Assembly (NCBI GenBank): GCA_017411835.1
Contig: JAFQPG010000008.1
Coordinates: 60,468-124,467 of the forward strand
From: Ruminococcus sp.
GTDB lineage: Bacteria > Bacillota > Clostridia > Oscillospirales > Acutalibacteraceae
Direction of reading: 5' to 3'
Length of the DNA: 64,000 nt
In this document: piece by piece, positions 48,041 to 57,143 of the stretch
Position numbering within the stretch: the stretch's first letter is position 1
Layout of the letters: the number at the start of each line of letters is the position of its first letter
Made by a program: the position numbers and the translations under genes
Notes under the pieces: model-generated
Seen by the model: the letters and a program-made list of their open reading frames with translations, nothing else
Databases searched by the model: none
What the model was told of the DNA's origin: nothing

Positions 48041-49663
48041 ATGACAATAGGCGAGAAAATCACTATTTTAAGAAACGCTGCGGGAATGTCACAGGAGACT
48101 TTGGCTGATAAGCTTTCGGTATCAAGACAGGCTATCTCAAAATGGGAAATGGATCAGGCACAGCCTGTAGTAGAAAGCGTTGTGCAGATTTGCAAGCTGT
48201 TTAACATCTCAACCGACGAGCTTCTCTACGACGATATCGTGATTAACAGAGCTAAAAAAGGCGCTCCTGTTAAAAACAAGTACTTCGGTACAGATGGTTT
48301 TCGAGGCGAGGCTAACGTAAATCTTACATCAATGCAGGCGTACAAAGTCGGCAGGTTTTTAGGTTGGTACTATTCATCTTCCCTTTCAGGTTGTAATAAA
48401 CCGGGATATAGACCACGCATTGTTATCGGTAAAGACACCCGTCGTTCAAGCTATATGCTTGAATATTCCATCGTTGCGGGTATCACATCCTCCGGTGCTG
48501 ACGCATATATGCTCCACGTTACAACTACTCCGTCTATTTCGTACGTTACACGACAGGACGAATTTGACTGCGGTATAATGATTACTGCTTCTCATAACCC
48601 ATTTTACGATAACGGCATCAAGGTCATCAACAAATACGGCGAAAAGCTCGACGATGAAACCACCTCTCTGATAGAAGCGTATATCGACGGCAATCTGTCA
48701 GTACTTGGCGTACAGGACAAAGACCTTCCTCTTGCAAGAAGAGAGCGCATCGGTAAAATTATCGACCACGTTAGTGGCAGAAACAGATATGTAGGCTACC
48801 TTATTTCACTTGCATCTAATTCTTATAAAAATCTTAAAATCGGTCTTGACTGTGCAAACGGTGCTTCGTGGATGATCGCAAAGGCTGTTTTCGATGCACT
48901 CGGCGCACAGACTGTTATTATCGGTGCACAGCCTGATGGACTTAACGTAAATAACGGCTGTGGCTCGACTCATATCGAAAAGCTCTGCGAGCTTGTGAAA
49001 GAGCATCACCTTGACGTTGGCTTTGCGTTTGACGGCGACTGTGACAGATGTATTGCGGTCGACGAAAACGGTAATGTGGTCGACGGTGACGGTATGATGT
49101 ATGTACTTGCAAACAGGCTTAAAGCTAAAGGCAGACTCAACAGCGACACAGTTGTTGCGACTATTATGTCAAATAGCGGTTTCTTCAACTCGTTAAAGAA
49201 AAAGGGCATTGACTGCATACAGACTAAGGTCGGCGACCGCTTTGTATACGAAGCTATGCAGGACAACGACTTCTCCATTGGTGGCGAACAGTCAGGTCAT
49301 ATTATCCTTAAAAAATATGCTACAACAGGCGACGGCATCTTAACCGCGATTATGATTGTCGAAGAAATGTGTGACAGAAAGCTTTCGCTATCACACCTTT
49401 TAGAAGGTCTTATGCTCTACCCTCAGCATGTTGTAAATGTTAGAGTAAAAGACAAGTCGGCTGTAGTAAACGACCAAGATGTGCTTGAAGAACTAAACAA
49501 GGTTAACAAGCTCATTGACGGCGACGGCAGGTCACTTCTTAGAGAAAGCGGCACCGAGCCTGTTATTCGCATTATGATTGAAGCAGTCACACAGGAAAAA
49601 TGTGAGCAATACGCACAGATGATTGCTAAGGTAATTAAAGCAAACGGCCACTGTGCTGAATAA
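48041..49663 (+). CDS. XRE-type HTH domain fused to a phosphoglucosamine mutase-like enzyme
   Basis: The 540-residue protein starts with a complete XRE helix-turn-helix (IGEKITILRNAAGMSQETLA, then VSRQAISKWEMDQAQPVVES, to about residue 60). A phosphohexomutase covers the rest: FGTDGFRGEAN, the phosphoserine loop TASHNP (near 183), the metal loop DGDCDR (near 330), the sugar loop GEQSGH (near 414) and the phosphate loop RESGTEPVIR (near 502). GEQSGH points to GlmM (GlcN-6-P/GlcN-1-P). ATG 48041 has GGAGG five bases upstream; a TTG at 48029 overlaps that site. nagB follows. The fusion may regulate genes in response to amino-sugar phosphates. Standard GlmM has no HTH. Confidence 0.85.
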   Translation: MTIGEKITILRNAAGMSQETLADKLSVSRQAISKWEMDQAQPVVESVVQICKLFNISTDELLYDDIVINRAKKGAPVKNKYFGTDGFRGEANVNLTSMQAYKVGRFLGWYYSSSLSGCNKPGYRPRIVIGKDTRRSSYMLEYSIVAGITSSGADAYMLHVTTTPSISYVTRQDEFDCGIMITASHNPFYDNGIKVINKYGEKLDDETTSLIEAYIDGNLSVLGVQDKDLPLARRERIGKIIDHVSGRNRYVGYLISLASNSYKNLKIGLDCANGASWMIAKAVFDALGAQTVIIGAQPDGLNVNNGCGSTHIEKLCELVKEHHLDVGFAFDGDCDRCIAVDENGNVVDGDGMMYVLANRLKAKGRLNSDTVVATIMSNSGFFNSLKKKGIDCIQTKVGDRFVYEAMQDNDFSIGGEQSGHIILKKYATTGDGILTAIMIVEEMCDRKLSLSHLLEGLMLYPQHVVNVRVKDKSAVVNDQDVLEELNKVNKLIDGDGRSLLRESGTEPVIRIMIEAVTQEKCEQYAQMIAKVIKANGHCAE

Positions 49664-49669
49664 TTTTTC

Positions 49670-49698
49670 TTTACATTGGTAAAATTTAGGATTATAAT
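49670..49698 (+). promoter_or_regulatory. nagB promoter
   Basis: TTTACA (49670-49675) and TATAAT (49693-49698) are 17 bases apart, 56 bases before the nagB start, so nagB can be transcribed apart from the mutase gene. Confidence 0.65.
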
Positions 49699-49754
49699 TA
49701 AGCCAAATTAATTTGATATATAATCAAAGTTAAATACAGAAAGGATTTTTCACT

Positions 49755-50465
49755 ATGAAATTCATTAAAACCAAAACTTACGAAGAGTTATCTAACAAGG
49801 CTGCTGACATTATCGCGGCAGTTATCATCAACAAGCCAAACTGCGTTTTAGGTCTTGCTACAGGTTCTTCTCCTGTAGGCACATACAAAAGACTGATTGA
49901 AGACAACAAGGCCGGCAAGATTGATTTTTCAGAAGTTACTTCTGTTAACCTCGACGAGTACGTTGGCCTTGACGGTTCAAACGACCAGAGCTACCGTTAC
50001 TTTATGAATGATAACCTCTTTAACCACGTTAACATTGACAAGTCAAAGACTTTTGTTCCTAACGGCTGTGCTGACGACCTCAAGGCTGAAGGCGAAGCAT
50101 ACGACAAGATGATTAAAGATTTAGGCGGTACAGACATCCAACTGCTCGGTATCGGTTTAGACGGTCACATTGGTTTTAATGAACCTGACAAGTACTTTGT
50201 TGGTCCTACTCACGAGGTAGTTCTCGACGAGTCTACTATCGAAGCAAACGCTCGTTTCTTCGAGAGCATCGACGACGTTCCAAAGACAGCTATCACAATG
50301 GGTATGATGTCAATTATGCAGGCTAAAAAGGTTCTGCTCGTTGCAAACGGCGCAGCTAAAAAGGATATCGTAGAAAAGTCTTTCTTCGGTCCTATCGACC
50401 CTATGGTTCCTGCATCTATTTTACAGCTCCACCCAGACGTAACTGTTATCTACAGCGAAAACTAA
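49755..50465 (+). CDS. nagB: Glucosamine-6-phosphate deaminase
   Basis: NagB converts glucosamine-6-P to fructose-6-P and ammonia. The 236 residues include LGLATGSSPVGTYKRL, VTSVNLDEYVGL (catalytic Asp), GIGLDGHIGFNEP (catalytic His and Glu) and TMGMMSIMQAKKVLL. The length is slightly short of 260-residue E. coli NagB but normal for Firmicutes. Its product balance with GlmM-type flux links it to the HTH-mutase gene in front. It ends at a terminator shared with the convergent GT-C gene. Confidence 0.95.
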   Translation: MKFIKTKTYEELSNKAADIIAAVIINKPNCVLGLATGSSPVGTYKRLIEDNKAGKIDFSEVTSVNLDEYVGLDGSNDQSYRYFMNDNLFNHVNIDKSKTFVPNGCADDLKAEGEAYDKMIKDLGGTDIQLLGIGLDGHIGFNEPDKYFVGPTHEVVLDESTIEANARFFESIDDVPKTAITMGMMSIMQAKKVLLVANGAAKKDIVEKSFFGPIDPMVPASILQLHPDVTVIYSEN

Positions 50466-50489
50466 TTAATTAAATTAAACTAAAATTAA

Positions 50490-50517
50490 CAGCACCCGAT
50501 CTTTAGATCAGGTGCTG
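50490..50517. terminator. Bidirectional terminator
   Basis: CAGCACCCGATC and GATCAGGTGCTG pair with one mismatch around TTTA, followed by TTCTTTTATTT. It separates convergent nagB and the GT-C gene. Confidence 0.82.
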
Positions 50518-50522
50518 TTCTT

Positions 50523-52055
50523 TTATTTCTTTTTAGTTTTTCTGTTTTTAAGCTTTTCTGTAAGCTCAAGTGAAGTTTTGTTAAACGCAAATGCGACGAA
50601 TGGTATCAGGCTGAAAACATACGGATAAATATACTGGCTCTTGCCCTCCCATACTGTATGGAAAAGCAAGCCACCAACAAAGTACATAAACGCAATCTGC
50701 CAGCCGTCTTTTTCTTTTCTGTGTCTTATTAAAAATACTGCTGCAAAGCCCCAGATAAGCAAAGTAATAAATTTGCTGAATATGGTTACCACTTTAGCGC
50801 CTGTCTGTCCTGTGTAAATAGACTTTAAAAGCTTTGTGTGGGTATTTTGTCCGCAGTCTTCAAGCGGACCCGACCAGATTGACTGGTATGTAGGCTCGCA
50901 CCACTGCGAAATGTTTTTATTAGCAAAGAATTTAAATGCGCGAGTAGGGTCGCTTTTAATCTTATCAAGATTTTCTTCCAGTCTTACTTTACCTATTTGT
51001 GAGGAAAGCTCTTTTGAATAGCCTGTGTCTGTATAAATCTGATATACAGAGCCGTCGTACCATCCCGGTGCTCTTCCTGCATTATCCAAGTCAGTACCCA
51101 TCGTAACCCAAAGTATGCTTGGCGCACCATTGTGCAAGTCCTGTTTTGACAAACCCTCAAAACAGCCGATAACCAGTTGTGAGGAAAGAACAGAGGCTAA
51201 AAGCACACACGCAACTGCAACTAAGCTTTTGACAAGCTTTTCTTTTTTAATTGACAAAACCATATATATTGCAATCGCAATTACGCCGATAAGGAAGTTC
51301 TTTTTAAGCAGTGTTGCCAAGCCTGCAAAGACCGCAGTCAACACCAAAGCTTTTGTCTTTTTCTCCTTTACAAATTTAATAGCATAGTAAAAAGCACAAA
51401 TCATAAAGAAGAAGCCCGGTATTAAGCCGTAAGCAAAAAGTATGAAAAACAGCTGTGGCAAGAAAGCAAACGAGATAATCACAGTAAAAATACTAGTGTA
51501 TTTATCCGCAAATATATAATCAGATATCTTGTAATTAACATAGTTGATGCCGATAACAAATGCTAGGTTTGCCATAAACACGAAGTAAACATCGCTTGAA
51601 AAAATCTGCAATATTCTGTCATACAGCACTAAGCCAATCTGATGTGGGTAGCGATAGCAGTAGCCACCAACAGTAAAATATCCGTAGTTGCCTTCTTTGA
51701 TAGTTGTCGCAACATTGTAGCAAGTGCCCGCATCTGCTCTGATGATATTATCAACATTCAGCAGCAGGTACATACCCGCGATTAAATATACAATCGTGCA
51801 AATCACAAACAGCTTTTTTGCATTGAATTTGTTCTTATGCCTTTTAATAAAGGTAGATAAATACAGAACAGCAAGCACAACAAGCGAAAGTATAACTCCC
51901 GAAAATACCGTTTGCTTGATAGTCACGATTTCATAAGCGTTTGCGCTGACGGTAGCAGTAAACACGAAATTCAAAACAAACACCATCACAACAAATACTA
52001 ATGAAATAACCGCAACAATATCAGTAAGTATATTTTGTAAAGATAGTTTTTTCAT
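50523..52055 (-). CDS. GT-C fold membrane glycosyltransferase (family 39-like)
   Basis: The 510-residue protein has about eleven to twelve hydrophobic spans. An extracytoplasmic loop after the third span contains NIIRADAGTCYNVATTIKEG and YPHQIGLVLYDRI, reminiscent of the acidic-loop active site of family 39/ArnT-like enzymes. Such proteins add sugars from polyprenyl-phosphate donors to surface polymers or lipids outside the membrane. It stands alone with AAGGAG before the ATG. Donor and acceptor are unknown. Confidence 0.78.
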   Translation of the reverse strand: MKKLSLQNILTDIVAVISLVFVVMVFVLNFVFTATVSANAYEIVTIKQTVFSGVILSLVVLAVLYLSTFIKRHKNKFNAKKLFVICTIVYLIAGMYLLLNVDNIIRADAGTCYNVATTIKEGNYGYFTVGGYCYRYPHQIGLVLYDRILQIFSSDVYFVFMANLAFVIGINYVNYKISDYIFADKYTSIFTVIISFAFLPQLFFILFAYGLIPGFFFMICAFYYAIKFVKEKKTKALVLTAVFAGLATLLKKNFLIGVIAIAIYMVLSIKKEKLVKSLVAVACVLLASVLSSQLVIGCFEGLSKQDLHNGAPSILWVTMGTDLDNAGRAPGWYDGSVYQIYTDTGYSKELSSQIGKVRLEENLDKIKSDPTRAFKFFANKNISQWCEPTYQSIWSGPLEDCGQNTHTKLLKSIYTGQTGAKVVTIFSKFITLLIWGFAAVFLIRHRKEKDGWQIAFMYFVGGLLFHTVWEGKSQYIYPYVFSLIPFVAFAFNKTSLELTEKLKNRKTKKK

Positions 52056-52134
52056 AGCTTCTCCTTAAATAAGAGTTTCATATACTTTTATAATTATATC
52101 ACTATTAACTTTTTTGTAAAGCACATAAAAATAA

Positions 52135-52166
52135 AAAGCACCCGACTCGAATGAGCTGGGTGCTTT
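52135..52166 (-). terminator. Terminator of the ribosomal protein operon
   Basis: AAAGCACCCAGCTC and GAGTCGGGTGCTTT pair with one mismatch around ATTC on the minus strand and are followed by TTATTTTTAT. It lies 22 bases past the rplQ stop and ends the whole operon. Confidence 0.88.
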
Positions 52167-52187
52167 GCTTTACATTTTAGCTTAAAA

Positions 52188-52529
52188 TCAGATAAGCTCG
52201 ATAATAGCCATTTCTGCTGCGTCGCCACGACGAGGACCGATCTTAGTGATGCGTGTGTAACCGCCGTTTCTGTCAGCATATTTTGGAGCGATCTCTTTGA
52301 AAAGCTTTGTAGCTACGTCTTCCTTAGTGATGAAAGCCATAACGTTACGCTTATTAGCAAGAGTCTCTGTCTTAGCTATTGTAATCATTTTCTCAGCCAA
52401 AGAAGAAACTTCCTTAGCACGAGTAAGTGTAGTTTCGATTTTGCCGTTCTCAAGCAAGAAAGTAACAAGCGCTCTGAGCATAGCCATTCTAGCGTCTGTT
52501 GCTCTGCCTAATTTTCTAGTACCTGGCAT
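52188..52529 (-). CDS. rplQ: Ribosomal protein bL17
   Basis: This large-subunit protein lies near the peptide exit tunnel. The 113 residues start [20 protein letters not shown] and contain the family's [18 protein letters not shown] and the C-terminal [24 protein letters not shown]. The length is normal. It is the last gene of the operon, 42 bases after rpoA, and is followed by a strong terminator. Confidence 0.98.
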   Translation of the reverse strand: MPGTRKLGRATDARMAMLRALVTFLLENGKIETTLTRAKEVSSLAEKMITIAKTETLANKRNVMAFITKEDVATKLFKEIAPKYADRNGGYTRITKIGPRRGDAAEMAIIELI

Positions 52530-52571
52530 TTGTCTTCACTCCTTTACGATTTTGTAAGAGTTATATAAAAG

Positions 52572-53525
52572 TTATTCGTCTTCTTTACGCAGGCTAAAGC
52601 CTAAAGTTGAGAGCTTGTAAACAACCTCTTCAAGTGACTTTCTACCTAAGTTTCTTACCTTCATCATATCTTCTTCAGATTTTGAAATAAGGTCTTCTAC
52701 TGTATTGATGCCTGCACGCTTTAAGCAGTTGAATGAACGTACTGAGAGATCGAGCTCTTCGATAGTCATCTCAAGTACCTTCTCCTTGCCCTTGTCGTCC
52801 TTTTCAACCATAATCTCTGTGTTATAGCCTCTGTCAGAGAGGTCAACAAAGAGGTTCAAATGCTCTGTAAGAACCTTTGCAGCAAGAGAAACTGCTTCCT
52901 GAGCGTTGATAACACCGTTTGTCCACACTGAAAGTGTGAGCTTGTCGTAGTCAGTAATCTGACCAACACGAGTGTTATCTACGGTGTAATTCACTTTAAG
53001 AACCGGTGTGTAGATTGAGTCTACAGGAAGAACACCGATAACATCGCTACCCATCAAAGCCTTGTTACGCTCTGCTGGAACGTAGCCTCTGCCTTTGTCT
53101 AAAGTGATTTCCATATTTAATTTAGAATCTTCGCCTAAAGTTGCAATGTGGAGATCCGGTGTAAGAATCTCTACCTCGCTATCGCACTTGATGCTCTGTG
53201 CAGTAACCTCACAAGGACCTTCTGCTGAAATTTCAACAACCTTAGGACCATTGCTGTGAAGCTTAGCAACTAAGCTCTTCATATTCAGAACAATCTCAGT
53301 AACGTCTTCTTTAACGCCAGGAATTGTAGAGAACTCGTGCAAAACGCCGTCAATCTTAATAGATGTAACTGCAACACCCTCTAAAGATGAAAGCAGTACT
53401 CTTCTTAAGCTGTTGCCTAATGTGTTGCCAAAACCACGCTCAAGTGGTTCAACAACAAATCTGCCGTATTTACCGTCAGCGGATAATTCCTCGGTTTCGA
53501 TTCTTGGTTTTTCTATCTCTATCAT
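52572..53525 (-). CDS. rpoA: RNA polymerase alpha subunit
   Basis: The alpha subunit dimerises to nucleate RNA polymerase assembly. The 317-residue protein has the N-terminal assembly domain ([27 protein letters not shown]), a flexible linker near 230-240, and the C-terminal domain ([22 protein letters not shown], then [13 protein letters not shown]) that contacts UP elements and activators. The gene lies between rpsD and rplQ, the usual clostridial position. Confidence 0.98.
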   Translation of the reverse strand: MIEIEKPRIETEELSADGKYGRFVVEPLERGFGNTLGNSLRRVLLSSLEGVAVTSIKIDGVLHEFSTIPGVKEDVTEIVLNMKSLVAKLHSNGPKVVEISAEGPCEVTAQSIKCDSEVEILTPDLHIATLGEDSKLNMEITLDKGRGYVPAERNKALMGSDVIGVLPVDSIYTPVLKVNYTVDNTRVGQITDYDKLTLSVWTNGVINAQEAVSLAAKVLTEHLNLFVDLSDRGYNTEIMVEKDDKGKEKVLEMTIEELDLSVRSFNCLKRAGINTVEDLISKSEEDMMKVRNLGRKSLEEVVYKLSTLGFSLRKEDE

Positions 53526-53600
53526 TAGTGAATTCCTCCTTTAATCTTTAACAGTAAAAGCACTGTCAAGCTTTTTTTGATCTTACGATCACCTGAAGGA

Positions 53601-54227
53601 TTACTTAGAGTACAACTCAACGATGAGGGTTTCATCAACATCAAGGTCGATTTCGTCGCGCTGTGCAATAGCAACTACCTTACCCTCAAATGCACCCTGT
53701 GCAGCTTCGAGATATTTTGGAACAGGTCTGGAAGCGTTTGCCTCCATAACTGCCTTGAATTTTTCACTTGAACGGCTGCCTTCAGCAATAGCGATAACCT
53801 CGCCCGGCTTTGTTAAATATGATGGGATATTTACTCTCTTGCCGTTTACTGTGAAGTGACCATGTGAAACGAGCTGTCTAGCTTCAGCGTGTGAAGAAGC
53901 CCAACCCATTCTGTAAACTACGTTATCAAGACGGCTTTCTAAGATTGCGAGTAAAGCTTCACCAGTCTTACCCTCTTTCTTTTCTGCCAAGCCATAGTAC
54001 TTTCTGAACTGGCTCTCGAGTACGCCGTAGTAACGCTTTGTCATCTGCTTAGCTCTAAGCTGAAGACCGTACTCTGAGCTCTTCTTACGACCCTGACCGT
54101 GCTGACCAGGTGCGTAAGCTCTGCGTGCGATAGCACACTTGTCTGAATAGCATCTCTCGCCTTTTAAGAAGAGCTTTTTGCCCTCTCTGCGGCACTGTCT
54201 GCATACAGCTCCTGTATATCTAGCCAT
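53601..54227 (-). CDS. rpsD: Ribosomal protein uS4
   Basis: S4 is a primary 16S rRNA-binding protein. I chose ATG 54227 ([20 protein letters not shown]), giving 208 residues; the longer frame upstream lies in the intergenic gap. The N-terminal cysteines CRQCRREG and [11 protein letters not shown] look like the zinc-binding form. The S4 RNA-binding domain follows ([35 protein letters not shown]). Confidence 0.97.
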   Translation of the reverse strand: MARYTGAVCRQCRREGKKLFLKGERCYSDKCAIARRAYAPGQHGQGRKKSSEYGLQLRAKQMTKRYYGVLESQFRKYYGLAEKKEGKTGEALLAILESRLDNVVYRMGWASSHAEARQLVSHGHFTVNGKRVNIPSYLTKPGEVIAIAEGSRSSEKFKAVMEANASRPVPKYLEAAQGAFEGKVVAIAQRDEIDLDVDETLIVELYSK

Positions 54228-54247
54228 AGATTTATACCTCCCTGAAT

Positions 54248-54646
54248 TTAGACACGTCTTCTCTTTGGAGGACGACATCCGTTGTGAGGAATTGGAGTAA
54301 CGTCTTTGATCATTGTTACTTCAAGACCTGCTGTCTGTAATGCTCTGATAGCTGCCTCTCGGCCCTGACCAGGACCCTTAACGAAAACTTCTACTGATTT
54401 GAGGCCATGCTCCATAGCAGCCTTAGCTGCTGTCTCTGCTGCTGACTGAGCAGCAAATGGGGTTGATTTTCTAGAGCCTCTGAAACCAAGTTCGCCAGCA
54501 CTTGCCCAAGAAATCACATTACCCTGTGTATCAGAAATAGTAACGATTGTGTTGTTAAATGTTGACTGAATATGTGCAGCGCCTTTTTCGATATTCTTTC
54601 TTTCGCGGCGACGACGTACAGTCTTCTTTGCTGTTTTACCTGCCAT
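54248..54646 (-). CDS. rpsK: Ribosomal protein uS11
   Basis: S11 lines the mRNA exit platform of the small subunit. The 132 residues include [54 protein letters not shown] and the basic end [12 protein letters not shown], all typical. The start is 15 bases after the rpsM stop, with GGAGGG before the ATG. Confidence 0.98.
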   Translation of the reverse strand: MAGKTAKKTVRRRRERKNIEKGAAHIQSTFNNTIVTISDTQGNVISWASAGELGFRGSRKSTPFAAQSAAETAAKAAMEHGLKSVEVFVKGPGQGREAAIRALQTAGLEVTMIKDVTPIPHNGCRPPKRRRV

Positions 54647-54661
54647 TTTCTAAGCCCTCCC

Positions 54662-55030
54662 TTACTTCTTCTTGTTGGCCATTGTCTTACGTGGGCCTTT
54701 ACGGGTACGAGCGTTAGTCTTAGAACGCTGACCTCTTACAGGCAGGTTCTTTCTGTGACGAACGCCACGATAGCTGCCGATTTCGATAAGTCTTTTGATA
54801 TCAAAAGCTACATCTCTTCTGAGGTCACCCTCAACGCGGCAGTTATGGTCAATATATTCTCTTAATTTAGAAACATCTTCTTCTGTGAGATCTCTGACAC
54901 GAGTGTCAGGATTAACACCAGTTGCAGCAATAATGTCTGTTGCAGTTTTTCTACCAATACCGTAGATATATGTGAGACCAATCTCAACTCTTTTATCTCT
55001 TGGTAAGTCTACACCTGCTATACGAGCCAT
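54662..55030 (-). CDS. rpsM: Ribosomal protein uS13
   Basis: S13 sits in the head of the small subunit and touches the P-site tRNA. The 122 residues start [20 protein letters not shown], with [10 protein letters not shown] and the basic tail [20 protein letters not shown]. Length and motifs are normal. Confidence 0.98.
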   Translation of the reverse strand: MARIAGVDLPRDKRVEIGLTYIYGIGRKTATDIIAATGVNPDTRVRDLTEEDVSKLREYIDHNCRVEGDLRRDVAFDIKRLIEIGSYRGVRHRKNLPVRGQRSKTNARTRKGPRKTMANKKK

Positions 55031-55105
55031 TTAATTGCACCTCCATTTAAAATTTAAATCATAATAACTCTCGGATTTAACCGAATGTAAATAGTTTTGT
55101 GTAAA

Positions 55106-55222
<117 letters not shown>

Positions 55223-55265
55223 TTAATCATTCCTTTCCCTTAGTAATAAAATATAATTTTCGAGA

Positions 55266-55484
55266 TTATTTAGATCTCCATGTAATTCTGCCTCTTGTCA
55301 AATCATACGGTGACATCTCAACGGTAACCTTATCACCAGGTAAGATACGTATAAAGTTCATACGCAATTTGCCTGAAATAACAGCGTGAATCTTGTGACC
55401 GTTAGGAAGTTCAACGATGAACTGCGCATTTGGCAGTGCTTCTGTAACTGTACCTTCGATTTCGATAACGTCCTGTTTAGACAT
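55266..55484 (-). CDS. infA: Translation initiation factor IF-1
   Basis: IF-1 is an S1-fold protein that occupies the A site during initiation. The 72 residues start [20 protein letters not shown] and include [20 protein letters not shown] and [12 protein letters not shown], matching the family throughout. Its start overlaps the end of the KOW gene by 8 bases. Confidence 0.98.
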   Translation of the reverse strand: MSKQDVIEIEGTVTEALPNAQFIVELPNGHKIHAVISGKLRMNFIRILPGDKVTVEMSPYDLTRGRITWRSK

Positions 55485-55725
55485 GCTTTGCCTCCATAAA
55501 ACTTTTTAGATAGTTTTTAATCTGACGGTTAGTTGTGAATTCTTCAGCAACAAAGGATGTTGCTTCAAGATGAATGATATTTTTGCATTTGGGGGATGTC
55601 ACCTTGCGACGTTTACCGTCACAGATACACACCCTGCCATTTTCTAAAATATCGGTGACTACAAAGTAGCCGCCTTTGTCACGACCAGCTTTTGCTCTGA
55701 CAACAGATCCTTTGACTATATCCAT
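55477..55725 (-). CDS. KOW-domain RNA-binding protein (L14e-like)
   Basis: The 82-residue protein begins [22 protein letters not shown], a KOW motif as in archaeal/eukaryotic L14e and the small Firmicutes proteins found between map and infA. It then has [20 protein letters not shown]. It is probably an accessory ribosome- or RNA-binding protein. Map lies 10 bases upstream, and infA overlaps its end. Confidence 0.88.
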   Translation of the reverse strand: MDIVKGSVVRAKAGRDKGGYFVVTDILENGRVCICDGKRRKVTSPKCKNIIHLEATSFVAEEFTTNRQIKNYLKSFMEAKHV

Positions 55726-55735
55726 AACCCACCTC

Positions 55736-56488
55736 TTAATCAGGCAGTGTCATAATCACCGGCCCGTCTGGGGTTACGGCTATGGTGTGCTCAAAATGTG
55801 CCGACAGCGAACCGTCAACGGTCACAACCGTCCACTCATCATCAAGCACTTTGACTCTATGGTCACCTGCATTAATCATAGGTTCAATCGCCAGTGTCAT
55901 ACCCGGAATCAGTCTCACTCCTCTATGAGGAGTACCGAAATTTGGTACGCTTGGTTCTTCGTGCAGTTTCGCACCTACGCCGTGGCCGACAAAATCTCGT
56001 ACCACCGAGTAACTGCGAGCTTCGGTATACTCTTGCACCGCAGCAGAGATATCGCCAACGCGATTACCGGCTACTGCTTGTTTAATCCCCATGAAAAGAC
56101 TCTCTTTTGTGGCATCAAGCAAAGCTTTAGCTTCTTTTGAGATATCGCCACACGCAAAGGTGTAAGCATTATCGCCGTGATAGCCGTTTATGAATGCGCC
56201 GACGTCAATAGAGACGATGTCGCCTTCTTTAAGAATAATCTTTTTGCTCGGTATACCATGGATAACCACATTATTGACAGAGATACACGCTGATGCCGGG
56301 AATCCGCCATAACCGAGGAACGAAGGGGTTGCCCCCTGTTCCTCGATGTATTTACGGACTATGGTGTCAATCTCAAAGGTTGACACACCAGGCTCTACAG
56401 CCTCACCTGCTAAGCGTAATGCTCTGGCAGATAACTTGCACGCGTCCTGCATCTTACTTAATTCGCGTGCAGTCTTGATAACTATCAT
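55736..56488 (-). CDS. map: Methionine aminopeptidase, type I
   Basis: Map removes the N-terminal methionine from new proteins. The 250 residues carry the metal ligands in SIDVGAFINGYHGDNAYTF (two Asp), the His in GHGVGAKLHEEP, and the Glu residues in LAIEPMI and FEHTIAVT. The length is that of type Ia enzymes without an extra N-terminal domain. It lies directly after adk. Confidence 0.97.
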   Translation of the reverse strand: MIVIKTARELSKMQDACKLSARALRLAGEAVEPGVSTFEIDTIVRKYIEEQGATPSFLGYGGFPASACISVNNVVIHGIPSKKIILKEGDIVSIDVGAFINGYHGDNAYTFACGDISKEAKALLDATKESLFMGIKQAVAGNRVGDISAAVQEYTEARSYSVVRDFVGHGVGAKLHEEPSVPNFGTPHRGVRLIPGMTLAIEPMINAGDHRVKVLDDEWTVVTVDGSLSAHFEHTIAVTPDGPVIMTLPD

Positions 56489-56489
56489 A

Positions 56490-57122
56490 TTAAGCCTCTA
56501 AAGCTGCCATTGTGAGAGCTGTTGTTTCGTCGACCTTACCCTGGCCGAGTACAACAGAGAGCTTACCCTGAGCTTCATAGTAGCCCTTGAGTGGCTCTGT
56601 CTCACTGTGGTAAATTTCAAGACGAGCTTTGACAGTATCAATCTGGTCATCCTTACGCTGAATAAGGGCGCCTGTGCAATCATCACAGATACCATCCACC
56701 TTTGGCTTTAAGTCAACAATGTGGTATGGTCTTCCGCATTTCTCACATACGCGGCGTCCGGACAGTCTGGTGACAATAACATCGTCAGATACCTCGATAT
56801 CGATTACCTTGTCGATTTTTACACCCATTTCGTCCAGAGCCTCGGCCTGTGGGATGGTTCTTGGGAAACCGTCTAAAATGAAACCATTTTTGCAGTCATC
56901 AGCCTGTAATCTGTCCTTGATGATGCCGATAACAACATCATCAGGAACGAGCTTACCGGCGTCCATAAAGGACTTAGCCTTAAGACCCATCTCTGTACCG
57001 CTTCTCAGCGCTTCTCTGATAATATTACCAGTCGAAATTTGGGGAATATTCAAACGTTCACTGATGACAGCGGCTTGTGTGCCTTTACCTGCACCAGGAG
57101 CGCCTAAAAGTATAAGATTCAT
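56490..57122 (-). CDS. adk: Adenylate kinase
   Basis: Adk interconverts ATP, ADP and AMP. The 210 residues show the P-loop GAPGAGKGTQA, the AMP site STGNIIREALRSG, GFILDGFPRT, and a zinc-type LID with CEKCGRPYH and CDDC. It lies between secY and map in the usual order. Confidence 0.97.
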   Translation of the reverse strand: MNLILLGAPGAGKGTQAAVISERLNIPQISTGNIIREALRSGTEMGLKAKSFMDAGKLVPDDVVIGIIKDRLQADDCKNGFILDGFPRTIPQAEALDEMGVKIDKVIDIEVSDDVIVTRLSGRRVCEKCGRPYHIVDLKPKVDGICDDCTGALIQRKDDQIDTVKARLEIYHSETEPLKGYYEAQGKLSVVLGQGKVDETTALTMAALEA

Positions 57123-57143
57123 AATCCTGCTCCTTATTACTTA

